Below are positions 35,601 to 44,300 of a DNA stretch of 64,000 nt, piece after piece (the stretch's first letter is position 1; each line of letters begins with the position of its first letter). The translations under genes were made by a program, and so were the position numbers. Under the pieces are notes generated by a model. It worked only from the letters and a program-made list of their open reading frames with translations, ran no database searches and was not told the DNA's origin. Source of the stretch: Oscillatoriales cyanobacterium (GTDB lineage: Bacteria > Cyanobacteriota > Cyanobacteriia > Cyanobacteriales > Microcoleaceae); NCBI GenBank assembly GCA_004293365.1, contig RDYN01000010.1:1-64000 (forward strand). Direction: 5' to 3'.

Positions 35601-38600
35601 TCAGGCACAAGGATGGTTCTTGGCGCTGGATTGTCAGCCGAGATACTGTATTTGCCAAAACAGCAGACGGCAAGTTAAAACAAATTCTCGGCACGGGAAC
35701 TGATATTACAGAAAGCAAGCAAGCAGAAGATGAAATTAAGCTGTTGCTGGCAGCAACTCAAGCCATTAGTCAGTCGGTTGATTTTCACAGCGCTCTCCCT
35801 GATATCCTGCGGTTGCTGTGCACTGCGATCGGCTGGGATTTTGCGGAAGCTTGGATGCCCGCTGCTAACGGTACTGTTTTGGAACACAGCGAAAGTTGGT
35901 ATGCTAGCGATCGCGATTTAGATAGGTTTGGCCGCGAAAGTAAGAAAATTAGATTCGCGCCCGGATTGGGAGTGCCGGGACGGATTTGGTCAACCAGAAA
36001 GGTAGAATGGATTGAAGATGTTTCTGTAGTCAATTATTCATTTTTTGCCCGATCGCAAATGGCGGCAGCAGTCGGATTGAAAGCTTGTTTCGGAGTGCCA
36101 ATCCGCGCTAAGAAAGAGGTTCTGGCAGTTTTACTGTTCTGCAAGCGCGAGCGATCGATTATGGAACCGCGTATAGTAGAGTTGGTCAAGGCGGTGGCGA
36201 CTCAGTTGGGTTCTCACATTCAGCGCAAACAAGCCGAAGAAGAATTGCGTAAAAGCGAAGAACGCTGGCAGTTAGTTCTTAAAGGCAATCAAGACGGAAT
36301 TTGGGACTTGAATCTTCAAACAGATGAAGCTTTTAGATCGGCCCGCTGGCAAGAAATTATCGGTTACGCAGAGGGCGAAATCGACAGCAGCAACAGCGAA
36401 TGGATCGATCGCATCCATCCAGACGATCGCGATCGAGTGCAAGCCACAATCCAAGATTATCTCGATCGCCAAACCCCCCATTATGCCGCCGAATACCGCT
36501 TGCAATCCAAAGACGGCAGTTACAAGTGGGTGCTCGCCCGCGCTCAAGCAGTCTGGGACGAAGCCGGAAACCCCCTGCGGATGGTGGGTTCGATGACTGA
36601 TATCAGCGATCGCAAAGCAGCAGAATTAGCTTTGCTGCGGGTCACTCAAGCCGTCGAAAGTACCAGCGACGCGATCGCGATCGCCGACTTGAAAGGGCGG
36701 TCTATTTACCACAATCAAGCCTTTATTCAGCGTTACGGCTACACGGTGGAAGAACTCAACGAGCTAGGCGATAGCGCCGCCCTTTACGTCCGGCCTAAAA
36801 GTTACAAGAAAATCTATAAAAACATTCGCAAAGGTCGCTCTTGGTGCGGCGAAGTTGCCCTCCGAACCAAGAGCGATGAAGCTGTTACCGCTCTGGTGCG
36901 AGCCGACAGCATTAAAGAGATAAATGGCAATTCAATCGGCTTAATTGCCGTGATTACCGACATCACAAGACGCAAAGAATCTGAAGCACTTTTGCGCCAG
37001 CAATTAAAGCGCGAACAGTTGGCAGTAGCCATGCTGGAACGCATTCGCTCTTCTCTCAATTTAGAAGAAATTCTCACCAAAGCAGTCGAAGAAGTGCGGC
37101 ATTTTTTGCAAGTAGACCGCACTGTAATTTACCAATTCAAGCCGGATTGGAGCGGGTTTATCGCTGTCGAGTCGGTTGACGAAAATTCCCTATCAATTAT
37201 AGGAATGGAAATTTACGACCCCTGTTTTGGGGAAGCCTACGTTCCTCTTTACCAAGATGGCAGAATTAGAGCCACAGAAGATGTTTACAATGCCGGCATC
37301 GCCGACTGTTACTTGAGTTTGTTGACTCGCCTCCAAGTGAGAGCGAGTCTGGTAGTGCCGATTTTGCAAGGCGAAAACTTGTGGGGGCTGTTGATAGCCC
37401 ACCACTGCACGGGCCCGCGTCCCTGGCAGAGATTGGAGGCAGAGTGCCTGAAACAATTGGGGGTGCAGTTGGCGATCGCCATTGTGCAATCGACGCTGTT
37501 TGAACAAGCACAAACCGAAATTGCCGATCGAAAACAAGCCGAAGCCGCCCTGCAATTAGCCAAAGAAGCCGCCGAATCTGCCAACCGCGCTAAAAGCGAC
37601 TTTCTCGCCAACATGAGCCACGAATTGCGGACGCCTTTGAACGGGATTTTAGGATACATTCAACTGCTCAAACCGGATAAGAATTTAACTGCGGAGCAGC
37701 AGGAAAGTCTCAACAACGTTCACCAGTGCGGCAACCACCTGCTAACCCTGATTAATGACGTTTTAGACCTCTCGAAAATCGAAGCTAGCAAAATGGAACT
37801 GTCACCGACAAACCTGCATTTTCCCAGCTTTGTTAAAAGTATTGTCAATCTGTTCCAGATGCGATCGCATCAAAAAGGAATTGCTTTTAATTACGAGCAG
37901 GTGTCGGCGCTGCCCGACTACGTTTTTGTTGATGAAATCAGGTTGCGCCAAGTTTTGATTAATTTGCTCAGCAATGCGGTTAAGTTTACCCAGAGCGGTG
38001 GCGTGACATTCAAAGTCGGTTACGCAGAAAATTATCCTCAAACCCACTGGGCGAAGTCTAATTTGACAGCAGAAGTTGCTACTCAAACAATCAATTTGAC
38101 GGCCAATTTAGACGCTCCGAAAAAGTCGAGAGCGCCCCAAACCGCAGAAGCGCCCGAGGCGATAACAGCAACAAAAGTCGAGAGCGCCCCAACCGCTAAA
38201 ATTCGCTTTCAAATCGAAGATACCGGCATCGGCATCCCGCAAAATAAATTAGAAGAAATATTTTTGCCTTTTCATCAAGTGGGCGATCGTAACAATTTCG
38301 TCGAAGGTACCGGACTAGGACTTTCCATCAGCCAAAAATTAGTCAAAATAATGGGCAGCCAAATTCACGTCCAAAGTACCCCCGGCAAAGGCAGCATATT
38401 TTGGTTGGATATAGACTTGCCCGCAGTCGCAGAATATTCTGAAACCCCCTCCACACAAGAAAAACGCCGGCTTATCGGTTTTAGAGGCAGCCAGCGGAAA
38501 ATCCTGCTCGTGGACGATCACGAAGTAAATCGTGCCATGCTGCACAGGCTGCTTTCTCGTTTGGGCTTTGAAATTGCAGAAGCCACAGACGGCGAAGACT

Positions 38601-39145
38601 GCTTGCACAAAGCACAGGCATTTCTACCGGATCTAATTTTAATGGATTTGCTGATGCCCGTAATGGACGGCTGGGAAGCTACCAGGCGGCTGCGACAGTT
38701 GCCAGAATTAAAAGATGCGGTTATCCTTGCTTTGTCGGCTAGCGTTTACGAGGCTACCAAGCAAAAAAGCATACTTGCAGGTTGCGATCATTTTCTCACC
38801 AAACCGATTCAAACTAACGAGCTTTTAGAATTATTGCGCCTGCATTTGAGACTAGAATGGATTTACGAAGAAGGATCGGAAACCAAAAAACGCAAAGCTC
38901 AAACTCCCAAATCATTATCGGACATTGCGATTGCTGACTCAACAATAGTGTCTCCTGGTTCAGAGTCAGTCTTTGTCTTGTTAAGATTGGCTGCTATGGG
39001 CGATATTGAGGCTATTCTGGAGGAAACTGCTAAACTAGAAAATTCTGACCCGACATTAGTCCCTTTCGTTCAGCACGTTCGCCAACTTGCTAAAGGATTT
39101 CAGCTCAAGCAAATTCGAGATTTTTTGAAGCAACATTTGCCCTAA
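32672..39145 (+). CDS. giant hybrid kinase: REC-PASx7-GAF-PASx2-GAF(DXCF)-HisKA-HATPase-REC
   Basis: A 2157-residue soluble sensor. Approximate order: receiver (14-140, Asp72 in LLDLSLPDS); seven PAS domains to about 1015; GAF (1020-1190); two PAS (1193-1440); a second GAF (1447-1612); HisKA with His1650 in NMSHELRTPLNG; HATPase with a roughly 45-residue Ala/Thr-rich insertion before DTGIGIP; receiver with Asp1992 in LILMDLLMPVMDG; and a helical tail. The second GAF has DPCF (Cys1518) and Cys1546 in IADCYLSLL, exactly 28 apart as in blue/green DXCF cyanobacteriochromes, plus RASLVVPI and [11 protein letters not shown] bilin chromophore is therefore predicted, not shown. Each PAS could bind a small ligand. 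There are no membrane helices. Its paralogue is at 41327. Confidence 0.92.
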   Translation: MISVLSPTAKRNGFKVLLVEDNQAEADLIEELLLETNVSRAESQRLSVSRTERLSTAQQILVGEHFDVILLDLSLPDSQDLSTIVKIQEYSLNTPIVVLTARNDEQLAVQSIQAGAQDYLVKRKIDSEVLMRSLRYAVERQHNQEALQKSEEKYRSVVENSLVGIAIIAPPNSPSEPEKCQWLEVNDALCDLLGYDRQELLHGNWEQWGFPEDWPASLEQLNKILAGESEGYFLDKRWRRKDGQIVYTRVSMRCIRGRDGSIDRMIKVVLDVSDRYRYEAELKASEEFLNHTINATPDPIFVKDEQHRWVVLNDAFCELMGKGRSELIGKSGYEFLPPAQADFFRQQDEQILQTSIPEQTEETFTVGGGQEGIISTKKTVFNKPDGTKMLVGIMRDVTDYKRQQIALQESEARFQIITANVPGMIYQYRLSVDGKASFSYVSSGSWQLYNLHPEEIEENAGLAFAKVHPDDISDLQRSIATSAATQQAWQHQWRQVVGERVKWLSGASRPQKQANGDIIWDGLVMDVTELKQTQQERDRFFNISLDLLCIAGFDGYFKRLNPAWSTLLGYSRAELIAQPFLELLHPEDRAKTIAELEKIKQGNPVINLENRYLCRDGTYKWLSWTASPFAEESLIYAVARDITLSKQAEAELRKSEATNRALLNAIPDMIFRCRADGTFVDFKPAKDLQTLVPENIFIGKKAQDILPAAFAEKILSGNQQASDTGEIQVVEYQLQIKEVLCDFEARIVFCTDDEIIAIVRDITSRKRFESKLQRQAVAMAKTSDGIAMLNAGGEVIYANAARLKIYGYDSLEELLGKSWKVFYEGAELQRFEQEVVPALVQKGYYITEAVGCRRDGSKVPIDVSLTMLPDGEIICIVRDIAAKKKAEADLQDSKRFGDRIAEASPNILYVYDLIEQKNIYANASISQIIGYTVDEIEAMGPLMSTLMHPEDALKMPDYLQQVATGTEGEIFEIEYRVRHKDGSWRWIVSRDTVFAKTADGKLKQILGTGTDITESKQAEDEIKLLLAATQAISQSVDFHSALPDILRLLCTAIGWDFAEAWMPAANGTVLEHSESWYASDRDLDRFGRESKKIRFAPGLGVPGRIWSTRKVEWIEDVSVVNYSFFARSQMAAAVGLKACFGVPIRAKKEVLAVLLFCKRERSIMEPRIVELVKAVATQLGSHIQRKQAEEELRKSEERWQLVLKGNQDGIWDLNLQTDEAFRSARWQEIIGYAEGEIDSSNSEWIDRIHPDDRDRVQATIQDYLDRQTPHYAAEYRLQSKDGSYKWVLARAQAVWDEAGNPLRMVGSMTDISDRKAAELALLRVTQAVESTSDAIAIADLKGRSIYHNQAFIQRYGYTVEELNELGDSAALYVRPKSYKKIYKNIRKGRSWCGEVALRTKSDEAVTALVRADSIKEINGNSIGLIAVITDITRRKESEALLRQQLKREQLAVAMLERIRSSLNLEEILTKAVEEVRHFLQVDRTVIYQFKPDWSGFIAVESVDENSLSIIGMEIYDPCFGEAYVPLYQDGRIRATEDVYNAGIADCYLSLLTRLQVRASLVVPILQGENLWGLLIAHHCTGPRPWQRLEAECLKQLGVQLAIAIVQSTLFEQAQTEIADRKQAEAALQLAKEAAESANRAKSDFLANMSHELRTPLNGILGYIQLLKPDKNLTAEQQESLNNVHQCGNHLLTLINDVLDLSKIEASKMELSPTNLHFPSFVKSIVNLFQMRSHQKGIAFNYEQVSALPDYVFVDEIRLRQVLINLLSNAVKFTQSGGVTFKVGYAENYPQTHWAKSNLTAEVATQTINLTANLDAPKKSRAPQTAEAPEAITATKVESAPTAKIRFQIEDTGIGIPQNKLEEIFLPFHQVGDRNNFVEGTGLGLSISQKLVKIMGSQIHVQSTPGKGSIFWLDIDLPAVAEYSETPSTQEKRRLIGFRGSQRKILLVDDHEVNRAMLHRLLSRLGFEIAEATDGEDCLHKAQAFLPDLILMDLLMPVMDGWEATRRLRQLPELKDAVILALSASVYEATKQKSILAGCDHFLTKPIQTNELLELLRLHLRLEWIYEEGSETKKRKAQTPKSLSDIAIADSTIVSPGSESVFVLLRLAAMGDIEAILEETAKLENSDPTLVPFVQHVRQLAKGFQLKQIRDFLKQHLP

Positions 39146-39236
39146 AATTGATGGTAGCTAACCGATAAATTAAAATCAGTTAAATCTCACGCCCCGAGCA
39201 TCATTGTCAATAACGCAATACGCTTGGATTAAACCC

Positions 39237-39333
39237 GATCCCCCCGAATTCTTGCCCCCTACTCCCCCCTTAAAAGGGGGGGGACAGGATTCTTCTCAAA
39301 GTCCCCCGACTATACGGGGGATTTAGGGGGATC
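39237..39333. repeat. dispersed palindromic element, GATCCCCC family
   Basis: GATCCCCCCGAATTC to GGATTTAGGGGGATC, with inner CCCCCCTTAAAAGGGGGG. It accounts for most of the 358-bp gap 39146-39503; a single AACCGGGTTTCT near 39410 is the only other recognisable part. Confidence 0.85.
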
Positions 39334-39503
39334 TCCGGAAAATAAACACTGTTAACCCAACAGTATTGCCCTAAAAGAGGTTATTGCAAATAGAAGCATC
39401 TACGAAGCAACCGGGTTTCTAGAGCCGCAGAAAATAGCTTGAATCCGATATGAATTCACAACCGACAACTCACAACTCAAAAAATTGAATTTTTCCCTTG
39501 AAT

Positions 39504-40709
39504 ATGAACGATAAGAATTCCGAAAGAAGCATCATACTAATTGTCGATGACAACCAAACAAATCTTGACGTACTTTTCGAGCTGTTAAGGAATTACGGCT
39601 TTAAGGTATTAGTGGCTCTAGACGGCGAAAGTGCGATCGAGCAAATTGAATACATCCATCCCGACTTGATTCTTTTGGATATCATGATGCCCGGAATTGA
39701 CGGCTTTGAAACTTGCCTGCGTTTGAAAGCAGACCCGTCAACCCGAGACATTCCCATCATCTTCATGAGCGCCCTTTCCGAGACGCTTGATAAAGTAAAA
39801 GGCTTTCAGACAGGAGCCGTTGACTACATCACCAAGCCTTTCCAGCACGAAGAAGTGTTGAGCCGCATTCAAACTCACTTGACAATCCGCAACTTGCAAC
39901 AAAAACTCGAAGAAAAAAACCTCGAACTAGCCCACCTCAACCAAAACCTGGAAAGACTTGTCGAACAAAAAACCAAGCAATTGATCGACCAGGAAAAAAC
40001 AGCCATCATCGGACGTTTGACCCAGGGAATGGTGCACAACCTCAAAAGTCCGCTGCAAGTGATCCAGACAAGCGTCGATTTGATTGAAACAAAAGCCACA
40101 AAAATTCAAGAAGACACTTTTTTAAATTATACCAAGTATATTTTTCAAGCTGTCACAAAAATCAATCAGATCATGGATACTCTGATGATGAAAAGTAGGA
40201 AAGAACAAAACCAAGATTTGCATCCTGTGAATATCAACGATTTAGTGCAGCGAGAAATTCAGCTCTTGGAAGGCAATCTTTATTTTAAGAATAAAATTAG
40301 AAAAAAATACTTTTATGACGAGAAAATTGAAAGTATTCCCTTAATTTATTCCTATATTTCTCAAGTATTTTATAACTTAATAAATAATGCAATGGATGCG
40401 ATGTGGGAAAGAAAAAGTAGGGAACTAACAATCGTGACTCGGCAAGACGACTCGAACATATACATGGATATTGCAGATACGGGATGCGGCATAGCACCTG
40501 AAGATTTGTCAAAACTTTTTGACCCTTTTTATACGTCAAAGCCGCCTAAAGGTGAAGAAAAAATAGAAGGGGAACCAACAGGAACTGGTCTCGGGCTTTA
40601 TACTTGTATTGAACTTTTAAAACCTTTTAGTGGTGAGATTGCTATTAGCAGTAATCTCGGAGAAGGCAGCGTATTTACAGTTGTTTTACCCAAGCAGCCG
40701 AAAAATTAA
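39504..40709 (+). CDS. hybrid REC-histidine kinase, 401 aa
   Basis: N-terminal receiver with Asp59 (HPDLILLDIMMPG) and the later KPFQHEEVL; then a long coiled coil (about 125-165, LEEKNLELAHLNQNLERLVEQ); then a kinase core with His178 in an unusual H-box, QGMVHNLKSPLQ. The HATPase region has NLINNAMDAM (N box), DTGCGIAPEDLSKLFDPFYT and GTGLGL. The receiver-first, no-sensor form suggests it is driven by another kinase. ATG 39504 is preferred to the in-frame TTG two codons earlier. The gene lies between the two giant kinases on the same strand, with repeat-filled gaps on both sides. Confidence 0.9.
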   Translation: MNDKNSERSIILIVDDNQTNLDVLFELLRNYGFKVLVALDGESAIEQIEYIHPDLILLDIMMPGIDGFETCLRLKADPSTRDIPIIFMSALSETLDKVKGFQTGAVDYITKPFQHEEVLSRIQTHLTIRNLQQKLEEKNLELAHLNQNLERLVEQKTKQLIDQEKTAIIGRLTQGMVHNLKSPLQVIQTSVDLIETKATKIQEDTFLNYTKYIFQAVTKINQIMDTLMMKSRKEQNQDLHPVNINDLVQREIQLLEGNLYFKNKIRKKYFYDEKIESIPLIYSYISQVFYNLINNAMDAMWERKSRELTIVTRQDDSNIYMDIADTGCGIAPEDLSKLFDPFYTSKPPKGEEKIEGEPTGTGLGLYTCIELLKPFSGEIAISSNLGEGSVFTVVLPKQPKN

Positions 40710-41326
40710 TTGACTCAACAAAGTAAAATCATGTCCAATTAAACAACCATAATTAAGTTCACAATCAGGTTCGATCGTTCGGACTTTAGTCCTTTCTTTG
40801 AGTTCGAGAACGACTCAAGTCTTCACTACGAACCAAAGCTAATTGTTAGTTCCGATTAAACAACCATAATTAAGTTCATAATTAGGTTCGTACTGAGGAC
40901 TTTAGTCCTTTCTTTGAGATAAAGAAGGACTAAAGTCCTCACTACGAACCAAAGCTAGTTTTCAGTAATTCAACGGATACAATCTCCTAGGGCGTTCCGT
41001 AAATTCACTGTAGTTTCCCTAGGTTTGGAGTCAGGACTCAAAGTTTTTCTAGAGCCACAGTCTTTTGCCTTGCCCCTTGCTATTTCCCTGCCAAAGGTTG
41101 TAAATTTAAAATACAGGGGAGTTGCAATATCGGAAAGAGTATTATTTTGGGCCACTAGGTTTGGGGCGAGACGGACAACTTGCAGCGAACAACTCAATTC
41201 TACAAATAAATCTGGGGCGTCTGCAAGCACCCAGCGCACCCTAAAGCCTGTGGTTCAAGTTCCCCAAAAATGAGCTAGGTAGCTGCATCCGCTGCTGCGA
41301 TTTTTTCTTTAGTAAAAAATAGCAAA
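40710..41326. other. 617-bp gap with a tandem pair of palindromic elements
   Basis: The first half is the repeat at 40741-40963. The second half (40970-41270) is open in both strands for 80-90 codons (e.g. MRWVLADAPDLFVELSC on minus) without any family likeness or ribosome-binding site; I leave it as non-coding. Confidence 0.6.
40741..40963. repeat. two tandem copies of the GGACTTTAGTCC palindromic element
   Basis: Each copy starts AAACAACCATAATTAAGTTC and ends CTACGAACCAAAGCTARTT. Copy 2 (from about 40858) has near-complete arms (GAGGACTTTAGTCC and GGACTAAAGTCCTC); copy 1 has a decayed right arm (GACTCAAGTCTTC). Same family as 29090-29148. Confidence 0.88.
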
Positions 41327-44300
41327 ATGAAATCTGTTTTTGCATCAACTTTAACGCCTGCTTGCTTGAAAGTTCTTTTAGTAGAAGACTGTGCAGAAGA
41401 TGTAGAATTTATTCAAGAACTGCTGTCTGAGTGCCGACTGGGACAATTAATTGAGACGACCAATGTGGTTCGCCTCCGGGAAGCTATAGAAATTTTAAGC
41501 CGCGAGATTTTTGATGTAATTTTATTAGATCTTTCACTTCCTGACAGTCAAAAATTTAATTCTTTTTTCCGGCTGCAAGATTTCGGGATAAATATTCCCA
41601 TCGTCATTCTGACAGCCGCCGATGACGAAGAAGTGGCCGTCGAGTTAATTGCTGCCGGCGCCCAAGATTATCTGGTGAAAAGCCAAGTAGACAGCCGGCT
41701 GCTGGTGCGGACGCTCAAGTGCGCGATCGCCCGCCAGAAACGGCAAGCAGAATGGCAAAAAAGTCAAGAAAAATACCCGCAGGTTGTTGACAATATCAAA
41801 GAAGTAGTTTTTGATACAAATATTGCGGGCAAGTGGACTTTTCTGAATCCGGCTTGGACGAAAATTACCGGATTTACGGTTGATGAAAGTTTAGGAAATT
41901 CCTGTTTGAGTTACATTCATGCTGACGACCAACACCAATATTTAAATTTGTTTAGAAGCCCGCTCGAAAATCAAGAAACATCTTGCTGCTATCAAATTCG
42001 ATATCTTACCAAAAATGGCGAAATTCGCTGGGTAGAAGTTCAGGAATTTTTGATTTTTGGCGAAAACGGCGCGGCGCAGGGAACTACTGGAACTATCAAC
42101 GATATTACGGAGAAAGTTTTAGCACTCTCAGAACTGGAAGCCAGTAAAAAGTTTTTGAATTGTACAATAAATGCAGTGGCTGACCCAATTTTTCTCAAGA
42201 ACGAGGAGCGCCGCTGGATACTGTTAAATGATGCTTGTTGCAAGCTGCTCGGCAAGCCGCGCGAGGAACTGCTAGGTATGTCGGATTACGAGTTTTTCCC
42301 CAAAGAAGAAGCTGATTTTTTTTGGGAGAAAGACGAACAAGTGTTTAGCACGGGGGAAGAAAACGAAACAGAGGAATTTTTTACGGATGCCAGCGGTGCA
42401 AAGCACATTCTGTCTACTAAAAAAACTGTGTTTGACAATCCCGATGGTAGTAAGATTTTGGTAGGGATAATTCGAGATATCACAGAGGATAAGCGGAAAC
42501 AATTAGCGCTGCAAGAAACCCAAGCTAGATTGCAGCAAATTGCTGCTAATTTGCCTGGAATAATTTATCAATTTCGGCTGGCGTCCGACGGCAAAAGATA
42601 TTTTCCTTACATTTCTTCTGGCAGCCGCGATTTATATGAATTGGAACCCGAAACTATTCAGCAGAATCCCGAACTTATGTTCAGTTGCATTCATCCAGAC
42701 GACCTCCCAAAAATTCAAGAATCTATTGTTTTTTCTGCGGCAAATATGCAGCCCTGGCAGCAGGAATGGCGCGCGATTGTGCCGTCGGGAAAACTTAAGT
42801 GGATGCGAGGAGTTTCGAGACCGCAACGACTTGATTGTCCGACGGTGATAGGGCCCGAAGGGGATATAGTTTGGGAAGGCATAGTGCTGGATATTACTGA
42901 TTTAAAACAGGCGGAAGCAGCTTTGCGGGAGAGCGAAGCCAGATTTCGATCGCTAATTGAGAATATTCCCGGCGCTATCTGCCGCAGCTTGTACGATGCT
43001 GATTGGACGATGTTGTTTGTGAGTGACGAACTTGAGGCAATTAGCGGCTATGCTGCTGGGGATTTTATTCACAACAACCGCTTGAGTTTTGCTAGCATCA
43101 TCGATAAGGCGGACAGGGAAATGGTCGATCGCACAGTCCGGGCAGCGGTAGACTCGAAACAGCCGTATCATGTAGAATACCGGATTGTGCGGGCTGACGG
43201 GGCGGTGCGCTGGGTGTCCCAAAGGGGTAGGGCGACTTACAATCCAGAAGGGTTGGTTTTGTGGCTTGACGGAGCGATTTTTGATATTACCCCTCGCAAA
43301 GGCGCCGAAATGACTCTGTGCTTGGTAACTCAAGCCGTAGACAGCGCTAGCGATGCGATCGCGATCGCAGATTTGGACGGGTGTTCAATTTATCACAATC
43401 AAGCATTTATTCAGCGCTACGGCTATACAGTTGAGGAACTAAATAATGCCGGCGGCCCAGCAGTAATGTACGCCAAATCTCAAGAATTGAGAAAGTTATT
43501 TAAAGTCCTGCGGAAAGGTTTGTCCTGGAGCAGTGAAATTGATCTAAAGGCTAAAAATGGCGAAATTATCGAAACTCAATTGCGAGCTGACTGCATTAAA
43601 GATAGCGCCGGTCAACAAATAGGAATGATGGCGATTATTGCCGACCTCACAGAACTCAAACGCGCCGAATCGGCATTGAAATTCAGTCAAGAGCGATTGC
43701 AGTTAGCGGTTTCAGGCAGCTCTTTGGGGCTGTGGGATTGGAATATCGCGACTGGCGAAACTTATTTTGACTCGCAGTGGAAATTAATGCTCGGTTACGC
43801 AGACAATGAAATTGAAAACAACTTCCAAGGTTGGGAAAATTTACTGCATCCCGAAGACAGAATGAAGGCAATAGAATCGTTAAATTTATATTTTGAAGGT
43901 GGCATCAAGATCTATGAATTTGAATTTAGGATGCTCAACAAAGCTGGAAATTGGCAGTGGATTTTGGGGATGGGCAAGGTAGTCGAGTACGACGAATGGG
44001 GGGCGCCGTTGCGGATGACGGGTACTCACAAAGATATCAGCGCCCGCGTGGCAGCCGAAGCCGAAAAAACACAGTTCATCGAATCTTTGCAACAACTGAC
44101 CGAGCAGTTGCAAGCAGCGCAAAAAATTGCCCGCATGGGGAATTGGGAATTCGATATTGAGGCAGGAATTATTACTTGGTCGGCCCAAGTGTTTCGAGTT
44201 TACGGTAGAGAATTGAATCGGCCGCCGACAATGGAAGAAATTTTAGAGCAAATTCATGCCGATGACCGAGAAAGGGTGACAAAAGCTTTGCAAAAATCCG

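Noticed and set aside
36000-36240. First GAF of the 2157-residue kinase as a further cyanobacteriochrome
   Set aside because: It lacks the DXCF motif and the CH/CY pair; its sequence (FARSQMAAAVGLKACFGVPI) fits an ordinary GAF.
40970-41273. Two opposing frames of 82-89 codons
   Set aside because: They overlap almost fully on opposite strands, have no ribosome-binding site and no recognisable domain.
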